Part shown: piece by piece, positions 57,206 to 64,000 of the stretch
How the letters are laid out: each line of letters starts with the position of its first letter
Numbering within the stretch: the first letter of the stretch is position 1
Assembly (NCBI RefSeq): GCF_003971065.1
Contig: NZ_RYDV01000007.1
Span: forward strand, 124,001 to 188,000
Length of the DNA stretch: 64,000 bases
Source of the DNA: Candidimonas sp. SYP-B2681
GTDB taxonomy: Bacteria > Pseudomonadota > Gammaproteobacteria > Burkholderiales > Burkholderiaceae_B
Direction: 5' to 3'
Notes under the pieces: generated by a model
What the model was told of the DNA's origin: nothing
The model's input: the letters and a program-made list of their open reading frames with translations, nothing else
Database searches by the model: none
Made by a program: the position numbers and the translations under genes

Positions 57206-58641
57206 ATAGTGTTAAGTTCAAACCGGTAGTCGCCCTTGTAGGCCGTGCCAACGTGGGCAAATCCACGTTGTTTAACCGGATTACCCGCTCACGCGCAGCC
57301 CTGGTCGCTGATTTCTCGGGTCTGACGCGCGATCGTCACTACGGAGAAGGGCGGGTCGGCAGACACCCCTTCATCGCCGTCGATACGGGGGGGTTCGAGC
57401 CCGTTGCTAAAGAGGGCATTCTGCTCGAAATGGCGCGCCAGACTCAACAAGCGATCGCCGAAGCTGATGTCGTCATTTTTTTGGTGGACGCGCGCGCCGG
57501 CATCAATGCGCACGACCACGAGATTGCGCGGCTGCTACGCAAGACGGGCCAGCGCGTATTGCTGGCAGTAAATAAAGCCGAAGGCATGCGTTATGGTTCG
57601 GCCGCTTCTGAATTTCACGAACTGGGATTGGGCGAACCACATCCTATTTCTGCCTCGCATGGCGATGGGGTGGTCGACCTCATCGAACTGGCTTTGTCGT
57701 ACCTCGACGCAGACGCTGACGAAAACGACGCCATAGTTGAACCCCATGAAGCCTTCCCCGATCTGGATGAAGCAAATGCCGCTTTCGAAGACGATGAGAC
57801 CGACGCAGGCGAGGCCGACGCCGATGTCGTCAATCATCGTATCAAGCTGGCCATTGTGGGGCGCCCCAACGTCGGCAAATCGACCCTCATCAATACGCTA
57901 CTCGGCGAAGAGCGCGTGATCGCGTTCGATATGCCAGGTACCACGCGTGACGCCATCGAAATCGAATTTGAACGAGGCGGAGTCTCTTATACCCTGATCG
58001 ACACGGCGGGTCTTCGACGGCGCGGGAAGGTATTCGAAGCCGTCGAGAAGTTTTCGGTCATCAAGACATTGCAAGCCATCGAAGCCTGTAACGTAGTCTT
58101 GCTGCTGCTTGACGCACAAGCTGAAATTTCCGACCAAGATGCCCATATAGCTGGCTTTGTGCTCGAGACTGGCAGGGCCCTTGTCGTAGGCATCAATAAG
58201 TGGGACGGCTTGGACAGTGAGCAGCGCGAACGCATCCTGCGTGAATTTGAACGCAAACTGCGCTTCTTATCTTTCGCGAAAATGCACACCATCTCGGCGT
58301 TGAATGGTCAGGGCGTGAGCGCACTGATCAAGTCCGTCAATTCGGCACATGCCGCCGCGTTTGCCAAGCTTTCTACGCCAAAACTTACGCGAATTCTACA
58401 GGCGGCCGTCGAACAGCAGCCACCGCCGCGAAAAGGCATATTCCGGCCGAAAATGCGATATGCCCACCAGGGCGGACAAAATCCACCGCTTATTGTCATC
58501 CACGGCAATGCATTGGACGCCATTTCGGATTCCTACCGACGCTACCTTGAAACCCGTTTCCGCACGACGTTCAAGTTGGAAGGCACACCGTTGCGCATCG
58601 AATTCAAATCTTCGCATAACCCATACATACAGGGGGCATAG
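57202..58641 (+). CDS. der: Ribosome biogenesis GTPase Der (EngA)
   Basis: Der has two GTPase domains and acts in 50S subunit maturation. The first P-loop is GRANVGKST, with alanine at the second variable position where proline is usual; the second is GRPNVGKST. Switch regions DTGGFEP and [13 protein letters not shown] and NKWD, and the C-terminal KH domain follow. An acidic 30-residue linker (about 165-200) joins the two domains. The length is 479 residues. A TTG at 57202 serves as start. Confidence 0.96.
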   Translation: MNSVKFKPVVALVGRANVGKSTLFNRITRSRAALVADFSGLTRDRHYGEGRVGRHPFIAVDTGGFEPVAKEGILLEMARQTQQAIAEADVVIFLVDARAGINAHDHEIARLLRKTGQRVLLAVNKAEGMRYGSAASEFHELGLGEPHPISASHGDGVVDLIELALSYLDADADENDAIVEPHEAFPDLDEANAAFEDDETDAGEADADVVNHRIKLAIVGRPNVGKSTLINTLLGEERVIAFDMPGTTRDAIEIEFERGGVSYTLIDTAGLRRRGKVFEAVEKFSVIKTLQAIEACNVVLLLLDAQAEISDQDAHIAGFVLETGRALVVGINKWDGLDSEQRERILREFERKLRFLSFAKMHTISALNGQGVSALIKSVNSAHAAAFAKLSTPKLTRILQAAVEQQPPPRKGIFRPKMRYAHQGGQNPPLIVIHGNALDAISDSYRRYLETRFRTTFKLEGTPLRIEFKSSHNPYIQGA

Positions 58642-59723
58642 TGAGTCGTTTCTGGAGTGATCATGTCATTGAACTGGCGCCGTATACGCCTGGCGAGCAG
58701 CCCAAGATAGCGCAGCTTCTCAAGCTGAATACGAACGAGCACCCATTTGGACCGTCGCCGCGCACACTTGAAGCGATCAGGGCCGCCACCAACGATGGCT
58801 TGCGCCTGTATCCTGACAACGACTCGACTTCTTTACGTGAGGCTGTAGCCCAGTTGCATGGCCTGACGGCGGCCCAGGTGTTTCCGGGAAATGGCTCGGA
58901 CGAAGTGCTGGCCCACATATTTAACGGCCTGTTCCGTCATGCTGACCGTCCCTTGCTCATGCCTGACATCACCTATAGTTTTTATCGCACGTATTGTCAG
59001 CTATACAAGATTCCCTGCCAGATTGTTCCGCTGGCCGAAGATTTCTCCATCCGGGTGTCTGATTACACAGCGCATCACGCTGTTAAGCCCGCCGGGATTA
59101 TTTTTGCCAATCCGAATGCGCCGACCGGCATAGCGCTTGGTTTGGCCGATATCGAGGCGATTGCCATGGCCAACCCCGACGTGCCGGTGGTCATCGACGA
59201 GGCTTATGTCGACTTTGGTGCAGATTCGGCTGTGGCTTTATTAAGAAAGTGCGACAACATTGTTGTGGTCCATACCTTGTCCAAGTCGCGTTCTCTGGCC
59301 GGCTTGCGTGTAGGATTCGCCCTTGCCAGCAAGGAAATCGTCGAGGGCCTGCAGCGCGTCAAGGACAGCTTTAATTCGTATCCGCTAGACCGTCTTGCGC
59401 AAGCGGGGGCTGTGGCAGCAATACAAGATACTGCGTACTTCGAACGGGGTCGGCAAGCCATTATCCAGACACGTGAGTGGCTTGTGAAACAATTGGCTAC
59501 GCTTGGATTCGAAGTTTTACCGTCGCACGCTAACTTCGTTTTTGCGCGTCATCCCGATCACGAAGGCGCGGCGCTCAGCCAAGCATTACGGGACAATGGC
59601 ATTTTAGTGCGCCATTTCAGTCTACCCAGAATAGACCGATTTTTGCGGATTACCGTCGGTACTCGTGAAAACAGTGAGCGCCTTTGTAATACCTTGTCCG
59701 AAATATTATTGAAAACCCATTAA
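58641..59723 (+). CDS. hisC: Histidinol-phosphate aminotransferase
   Basis: This is a class II PLP aminotransferase of histidine synthesis, 360 residues. Visible features are [12 protein letters not shown] near the start, the FANPNAPTG segment and the PLP lysine in [16 protein letters not shown]. The GTG start shares a base with the der stop. Together with hisZ at the right edge it places histidine genes around the hfq cluster. Confidence 0.94.
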   Translation: MSRFWSDHVIELAPYTPGEQPKIAQLLKLNTNEHPFGPSPRTLEAIRAATNDGLRLYPDNDSTSLREAVAQLHGLTAAQVFPGNGSDEVLAHIFNGLFRHADRPLLMPDITYSFYRTYCQLYKIPCQIVPLAEDFSIRVSDYTAHHAVKPAGIIFANPNAPTGIALGLADIEAIAMANPDVPVVIDEAYVDFGADSAVALLRKCDNIVVVHTLSKSRSLAGLRVGFALASKEIVEGLQRVKDSFNSYPLDRLAQAGAVAAIQDTAYFERGRQAIIQTREWLVKQLATLGFEVLPSHANFVFARHPDHEGAALSQALRDNGILVRHFSLPRIDRFLRITVGTRENSERLCNTLSEILLKTH

Positions 59724-59838
59724 AATTGTGTTCATACTGGTGTTTCGATGGGCCCAGCCCCAGCGCGATCAGGGAAAACCCTGTACAGTAGATCCTTTCA
59801 CCAAATCACTTTATAACAACACAATTGGAGCCTAGCCA

Positions 59839-60075
59839 ATGAGCAATAAAGGGCAAACACTACAAGATCCGTTTTTAAATGCTTTACGCAAGGATCACGT
59901 GCCCGTATCGATTTACCTGGTTAACGGAATCAAACTGCAAGGTCAGGTTGAGTCATTTGATCAATATGTCGTTCTGTTACGTAATACCGTTACCCAAATG
60001 GTTTACAAACACGCAATTTCCACCGTGGTGCCTGCGCGTCCGGTAGTCTTTCAAGTGGATGAGCCTTCTGAGTAA
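59839..60075 (+). CDS. hfq: RNA chaperone Hfq
   Basis: This is a 78-residue Sm-like hexamer that pairs small RNAs with mRNAs. The Sm1 motif [27 protein letters not shown] and the Sm2 [10 protein letters not shown] segment are complete. The C-terminal tail is short, as in betaproteobacteria. It has its own gap of 115 bases after hisC, where no clear promoter was seen, and a good GGAG site. Confidence 0.98.
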   Translation: MSNKGQTLQDPFLNALRKDHVPVSIYLVNGIKLQGQVESFDQYVVLLRNTVTQMVYKHAISTVVPARPVVFQVDEPSE

Positions 60076-60102
60076 TCCTCCGCTTCAAAATATTCGCGAA
60101 AC

Positions 60103-60130
60103 ACCCGCCGTGTGCCTCGTGCCGGCGGGT
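60103..60130 (+). terminator. Hairpin between hfq and hflX
   Basis: ACCCGCCG (60103-60110) pairs with CGGCGGGT (60123-60130). The bases after the stem are T-rich only loosely (ATTTCGTTT), so it is likely a partial terminator that lowers hflX-hflK-hflC expression relative to hfq. It also argues that hflX starts after it, at 60151. Confidence 0.6.
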
Positions 60131-60150
60131 ATTTCGTTTGGGCTGCAGCG

Positions 60151-61248
60151 ATGAAGGCCCTTATCATTCATGTGGATCTCGGCAAGCCCGACTATCAGGC
60201 GCACGCTGACGAATTCGTTATGCTCGCCAAGGGCGCGGGCGCAGAAATTGTTGCGACCGTCGTCGCTCGGCGGGCCCGGCCTGACGCGGCCTTGTTCATC
60301 GGGAGTGGCAAGCTTGATGAGGCTAAATTGATTGCTGACGAGGCTCAGGCCGAAATCATACTTTTCGATCAGCCACTTACACCGGGCCAACAACGAAATC
60401 TCGAGAATGGCTTCAATCGCCGGGTGGTTGACCGCGTAGCCCTTATTCTTGATATCTTTGCCCTTCGGGCAAAAAGTCATGAAGGTAAGCTACAAGTTGA
60501 ACTGGCGCAGTTGCAGCATTTATCGACTCGCCTGACCCGGATGTGGTCTCATCTGGAGCGCCAGCGGGGCGGGATCGGCATGCGCGGGCCTGGTGAGGCT
60601 CAGCTCGAAATGGACCGCCGGATTATCGGCGACAAGGTTCGACTGTTGAAAGAACGGCTTGAACGAGTCCAGCGCCAGCGCACTACCCAACGAAGGTCGC
60701 GATCGCGTGGAAGCATCTTGTCGGTATCGCTGGTGGGTTATACCAACGCTGGCAAATCAACGCTGTTTAATTCGTTGACGCGCGCGGGCGCGTATGCCGC
60801 CGACCAGTTGTTCGCGACACTGGATACGACGACGCGGCGCATATGGATAGAAGGCGCGGGCCAAGTGGTCATCTCTGATACGGTGGGGTTCATACGTGAC
60901 TTGCCGCCTACCTTGATCGCCGCTTTTCGCGCCACGCTCGAAGAGACGGTTCAGGCCGATCTGTTGTTGCATGTGGTGGATGCGTCCAGTCCTCAGCGGG
61001 ATGAGCAAATCTCGGAAGTCCACAAAGTATTGCGCGACATCGGTGCTGACGAAATACCTCAAATACTTGTATATAACAAAATAGATGAAGCAGGGTACGA
61101 GCCTCGAGTCGAACGTAACGAACATGGTACGATTGCAAGAGTTTTTGTGAGCGCTCTAAAGCGCGCCGGTTTAGATGGTTTGCGTGGGGCAATTGTCGAA
61201 TCAGGTCAAATCGCGGGAAATAATGCGACAAATATCGAAAATATTTAA
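60151..61248 (+). CDS. hflX: Ribosome-associated GTPase HflX
   Basis: HflX splits stalled ribosomes. The 365-residue protein has an N-terminal HflX domain (ADEFVMLAKGAGAEIV, FIGSGKLDEAK), a basic linker helix with RGGIGMRGPGEAQLE, the P-loop GYTNAGKSTLFN, DTVGFIRDLP and NKID. ATG 60151 starts at MKALIIHVDLGKPD; the frame is open to 60112 but passes through the hairpin. The last 26 bases overlap hflK. Confidence 0.94.
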   Translation: MKALIIHVDLGKPDYQAHADEFVMLAKGAGAEIVATVVARRARPDAALFIGSGKLDEAKLIADEAQAEIILFDQPLTPGQQRNLENGFNRRVVDRVALILDIFALRAKSHEGKLQVELAQLQHLSTRLTRMWSHLERQRGGIGMRGPGEAQLEMDRRIIGDKVRLLKERLERVQRQRTTQRRSRSRGSILSVSLVGYTNAGKSTLFNSLTRAGAYAADQLFATLDTTTRRIWIEGAGQVVISDTVGFIRDLPPTLIAAFRATLEETVQADLLLHVVDASSPQRDEQISEVHKVLRDIGADEIPQILVYNKIDEAGYEPRVERNEHGTIARVFVSALKRAGLDGLRGAIVESGQIAGNNATNIENI

Positions 61249-62536
61249 TTTGAACGATCCGGGTTGGGGTCGTGGTAACAATAACGGTTCAGAGCCGCCT
61301 CGCCGTCCTAAGGGCGACGGTCCACCAGACCTCGACGAGGTCTGGCGCGATTTCAATAATCGCCTGGGGTCCCTTTTCGGACGAAAGCCCAAGCGTGGTG
61401 GCAATCGTTTTGGCGGTGGCGACAATAACGGTTCTGGCGGTGGTATTCCCCAGCTTCCCAAAGGGTCTCCGAAGCTGGTGGGCATCGTTGCCGTCATCAT
61501 CGTCGGCCTGTGGCTGGCCAGTGGCTTTCTTATCGTCCAAGAAGGCCAGGTGGCCGTAGTGACCAAATTTGGCAAGTACACCAAGACTTTGCCTCCCGGT
61601 TTGCAGTGGCGTCTTCCGTACCCCGTTGAAAATCACCAGATGGTTAATATTTCGCAGTTGCGTACATTTGAAGTCGGCTATCGCGGAACGGCTCGCAATA
61701 AGGTGTTGCCTGAATCGCTGATGCTCACGACTGACGAAAACATCGTCGATCTGCAATTTGTGGTGCAGTACCGTCTGATGTCCACAGGCGCGCCCGATTA
61801 CCTGTTCAAGACCAGCCAGCCCGATGAATCGGTGCGGCAGGCTGCCGAAACCGCCATGCGCGAAATCGTCGGCAAAAAGCCTATGGATTTCGTGTTGTAT
61901 TCGGGCCGGACTGAAGTGGCCAACGAAGTACAGAAGCTTGCCCAAAACATACTCGATCGATACCAGACCGGTATTCAAATCAGTACTGTCGCTATCCAGA
62001 ACGTCCAGCCGCCCGAGCAAGTTCAGGCAGCCTTCGACGACGCTGTAAAAGCCGGCCAGGATCGTGAGCGACAAATCAACGAAGGTAATGCCTATTCCAA
62101 TAAGGTACTGCCTGAAGCACAGGGTCAGGTTGCCCGCATGGTTGAAGAAGCCGAAGGTTATCGTGCCACAGTAATTGGCGATGCCGAAGGTGATACTTCG
62201 CGCTTTACCAGCATTGAAGTGGAATTCGCCAAGGCTCCTGACGTTACTCGCGAGCGTATGTATTTATCGACTATGCAAGAAATTCTCGAGAACTCCAGCA
62301 AGATCATGATCGACTCGCAGGCAAGCAACAATATGCTGTATTTGCCCCTGGACAAGATCATGCGTCAGGCTGCCGGCTCTCGTAGCGGCTCAGGCGCCAC
62401 GGTCGAAAGTTCGGCGGCCGCCGCAGCGGCTGCAGCGCAGCCGGCCAAGGCGACAAATACTCCTGCCAAAACCCGTACGCCCGATAGCAGCGCTCCCGCA
62501 AAGAGCTCGCTGTTAACGAGTCCGTATTCACGCTAG
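61223..62536 (+). CDS. hflK: FtsH modulator HflK (SPFH protein)
   Basis: This is a 437-residue inner-membrane protein that with HflC cages FtsH. A glycine- and asparagine-rich N-terminal tail (about 10-75) precedes one helix (about 85-105), and the SPFH/band-7 domain follows with VQEGQVAVVTKFGKY and the coiled-coil part. The alanine-rich tail of about 40 residues is low in complexity. The ATG lies inside the end of hflX behind CGGGAAAT. Confidence 0.95.
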   Translation: MRQISKIFNLNDPGWGRGNNNGSEPPRRPKGDGPPDLDEVWRDFNNRLGSLFGRKPKRGGNRFGGGDNNGSGGGIPQLPKGSPKLVGIVAVIIVGLWLASGFLIVQEGQVAVVTKFGKYTKTLPPGLQWRLPYPVENHQMVNISQLRTFEVGYRGTARNKVLPESLMLTTDENIVDLQFVVQYRLMSTGAPDYLFKTSQPDESVRQAAETAMREIVGKKPMDFVLYSGRTEVANEVQKLAQNILDRYQTGIQISTVAIQNVQPPEQVQAAFDDAVKAGQDRERQINEGNAYSNKVLPEAQGQVARMVEEAEGYRATVIGDAEGDTSRFTSIEVEFAKAPDVTRERMYLSTMQEILENSSKIMIDSQASNNMLYLPLDKIMRQAAGSRSGSGATVESSAAAAAAAAQPAKATNTPAKTRTPDSSAPAKSSLLTSPYSR

Positions 62537-62545
62537 GAGGCCATG

Positions 62546-63433
62546 ATGCAACGTTTTTTCCCCGCTTTAGTCGGCCTGGTCATTTTCCTGGCAATTCTTT
62601 CTTCCTGCGTATTCGTTGTCCGCGAACGAGATGCCGCACTGGTGTTCGCTTTGGGTGAGGTGCGCGATACCATCACCGAACCCGGTTTGTACTTTAAATT
62701 CCCGCCGCCTTTCGAGAACGTAGTTCGCCTCGACAAGCGTCTGCAGACCATCGAAACCAACGATCCGGAACGCATCCAAACGGCGGAAAAGAAAAACCTG
62801 CTGATCGATTCTTTCGTGAAGTGGCGTATTGCTGACCCGCGCTTGTTCTACGTTACTTTTGGCGCCAACGATCGGGCTGCGGTTGAACGCTTGCAAGCCC
62901 AGATTCGCGATGCATTGAACGCGTCGGTTAACGTACGCACCGTGAAGGAAGTCGTCTCTACCGAACGCGACACCATCATGAAAGAAGTCCTGACCACGGT
63001 CGAGGCACGAGCCAAGCCTTTGGGTGTTCAAGTCATCGACGTACGCCTGCGCCGCATTGACTTTGCTCCGGAAATTTCCGAATCGGTTTATCGACGCATG
63101 GAAGCCGAACGTAAACAGGAAGCGAACCGCCTGCGCGCCACCGGTGCCGCCGACAGCGAGCGTATCCGGGCACAAGCCGACCGTCAGCGCCAAGAGCTCT
63201 TGGCCAAGGCCTATGCGCAATCGCAAGGCATCAGGGGCGAGGGCGACGCCAAGGCAGCTGCCCTCTATTCTGGCGCCTACGGAAAAAATCCTGAATTCTT
63301 CGGTTTTTACAAGAGTCTTGAGGGATATCGTGCGGCCTTCTCAGGTCCTAACGACACCTTGGTTCTCAGTCCGAAATCCGACTTCTTCAAGTTCTGGAAT
63401 TCTCCTCAAGGCGCAAAACCCGCGACACCATAG
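62546..63433 (+). CDS. hflC: FtsH modulator HflC (SPFH protein)
   Basis: This is the partner of HflK, 295 residues with one N-terminal helix (MQRFFPALVGLVIFLAILSS) and a band-7 domain starting VRERDAALVFALGEV. A C-terminal helical region contains GEGDAKAAALYSGAYGKNPEFFGFYKSLEGY. The AGGAGG at 62535-62540 places ATG 62546 at the best distance; ATG 62543 is also in frame. Confidence 0.95.
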   Translation: MQRFFPALVGLVIFLAILSSCVFVVRERDAALVFALGEVRDTITEPGLYFKFPPPFENVVRLDKRLQTIETNDPERIQTAEKKNLLIDSFVKWRIADPRLFYVTFGANDRAAVERLQAQIRDALNASVNVRTVKEVVSTERDTIMKEVLTTVEARAKPLGVQVIDVRLRRIDFAPEISESVYRRMEAERKQEANRLRATGAADSERIRAQADRQRQELLAKAYAQSQGIRGEGDAKAAALYSGAYGKNPEFFGFYKSLEGYRAAFSGPNDTLVLSPKSDFFKFWNSPQGAKPATP

Positions 63434-63438
63434 GCCGG

Positions 63439-63481
63439 TAGACGATAGTTCGATGGTTTCCTTATTCGAATCTATCGTCTA
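63439..63481. repeat. Long interrupted palindrome downstream of hflC
   Basis: TAGACGATAG (63439-63448) is perfectly complementary to CTATCGTCTA (63472-63481), and the inner TTCGA/TCGAA (63449-63453, 63466-63470) extends the stem with one bulged base around a 12-base loop. It lies 35 bases before a separate intrinsic terminator. There is no T-tail, so it is either an RNA 3' stabiliser or a protein site. Confidence 0.55.
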
Positions 63482-63516
63482 TACTATCGCGTAAGTTTTG
63501 TTAACCTTTTTACCGC

Positions 63517-63553
63517 AAGCGACTTGGCGGGCTTACGCCCCAAGTCGCTTTTT
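63517..63553 (+). terminator. Intrinsic terminator after hflC
   Basis: AAGCGACTTGG (63517-63527) pairs with CCAAGTCGCTT (63540-63550), followed by more T. It separates the hflXKC transcript from hisZ. Confidence 0.85.
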
Positions 63554-63593
63554 GTTTGGCGGTAATTTTGTAATGCTTTTTCAGGACCGCGTG

Positions 63594-64000
63594 ATGTCCA
63601 ATTGGTTGTTGCCAGAAAGTCTGGCCGATATTCTGCCCGCCGAGGCTCGCCGTATTGAAGAACTGCGTCGTAATTTACTCGACCTGTATCGCACGTACGG
63701 TTTTGAACTGGTCGCTCCGCCTCTGGTCGAATATATCGATTCGCTGCTTTCTGGCACCGGTGGCGCGCTTAATTTGCGTACTTGCAAGCTGATTGATCAG
63801 CTCTCCGGTCGCACCTTGGGCGTGCGCGCAGATATAACGCCTCAGGTGTCGCGCATTGATGCCCATTTGTTGAATCGCGAAGGGGTGACGCGCTTATGTT
63901 ATTGTGGTTCGGTGCTGCATGCTCGTCCGGCGGGTTTGCTTTCTGATCGCGAGCTGCTCCAGATCGGGGCCGAGATCTTCGGGCATGCGGGTGTCGAAGC
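63594..64000 (+). CDS. hisZ: ATP phosphoribosyltransferase regulatory subunit HisZ (5' part)
   Basis: This is a paralogue of histidyl-tRNA synthetase that binds and regulates the short form of HisG. The 135 visible residues begin [15 protein letters not shown] and contain [18 protein letters not shown] and [14 protein letters not shown], the degenerate class II motifs typical of HisZ. The start at 63594 has AGGA seven bases before it; ATG 63573 is in frame upstream. The gene runs off the right edge. Confidence 0.92.
   Translation, partial: MSNWLLPESLADILPAEARRIEELRRNLLDLYRTYGFELVAPPLVEYIDSLLSGTGGALNLRTCKLIDQLSGRTLGVRADITPQVSRIDAHLLNREGVTRLCYCGSVLHARPAGLLSDRELLQIGAEIFGHAGVE

Noticed and set aside
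1-64000. CRISPR arrays, rRNA, tRNA, insertion sequences and prophage genes
   Set aside because: Reading both strands I found no regular repeat-spacer array, no tRNA or rRNA signatures, and no transposase, integrase or phage structural proteins.

Overview
The window looks like a chromosomal segment of a betaproteobacterium of the order Burkholderiales, most likely family Alcaligenaceae (Bordetella, Pusillimonas or Advenella type). The grounds are protein style, moderate to high GC, and the gene clusters: cbb3 oxidase genes beside a four-cysteine Fnr; trxA-rho; parE-parC; rpsP-rimM-trmD; and ndk-rlmN-rodZ-ispG-hisS-yfgM-bamB-der-hisC-hfq-hflX-hflK-hflC-hisZ. The family assignment is inference from sequence style, not from a database search. 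I saw no rRNA, tRNA, CRISPR array, prophage or insertion sequence.

Region 1 (1-9400), carbon and microaerobic respiration. aceA (isocitrate lyase) sits behind a 373-base regulatory region with repeated TTTCACATTATG elements and a perfect palindrome. It is followed by a terminator and then the cbb3 cytochrome oxidase cluster: a CcoI-derived membrane protein that has lost every cytoplasmic domain, then ccoS, ccoN, ccoO, ccoQ, ccoP, ccoG, a short FixH-like protein and a small unknown membrane protein. The convergent fnr gene closes the block. Three perfect TTGAT-N4-ATCAA boxes lie before the CcoI-like gene, before ccoN and upstream of fnr, so the block appears to be an Fnr regulon containing its own regulator.

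Region 2 (9400-24400), housekeeping with small accessory pieces: a LysR regulator, a mazEF-type toxin-antitoxin pair, clpB with a sigma-32-like promoter, queH and glnE on the minus strand, the giant AsmA-like yhdP, then trxA-rho-gdhA on the minus strand.

Region 3 (24600-32900): topoisomerase IV (parE-parC), a 103-base inverted-repeat element, a 2Fe-2S flavodoxin-reductase-type oxidoreductase, a D-amino-acid dehydrogenase and an orphan UgpB-like solute-binding protein closed by a 20-bp perfect hairpin.

Region 4 (33000-41900), the main accessory system: a tightly packed type IVb (R64 thin-pilus-like) operon encoding PilL/TcpQ-like lipoprotein, PilN secretin, PilO, PilP, PilQ ATPase, PilR membrane platform, PilS major prepilin and PilV minor prepilin. 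It has no local prepilin peptidase, lytic transglycosylase, PilM or shufflon recombinase.

Region 5 (41900-64000), mostly core genes: allA, alaS, a TusA-like protein, rpsP-rimM-trmD (no rplS follows), valS on the minus strand, and the long ndk-to-hisZ run covering isoprenoid synthesis, translation, outer-membrane assembly, ribosome biogenesis, histidine synthesis, Hfq and the HflKC membrane protease regulators. hisZ runs off the right edge.

The most unusual item is the domain-shaved P-type ATPase at 1830-2795. It keeps eight transmembrane helices and the copper-binding CPC motif but has no phosphorylation, nucleotide-binding or actuator domain, and its start codon coincides with the transcription start predicted from the Fnr box.
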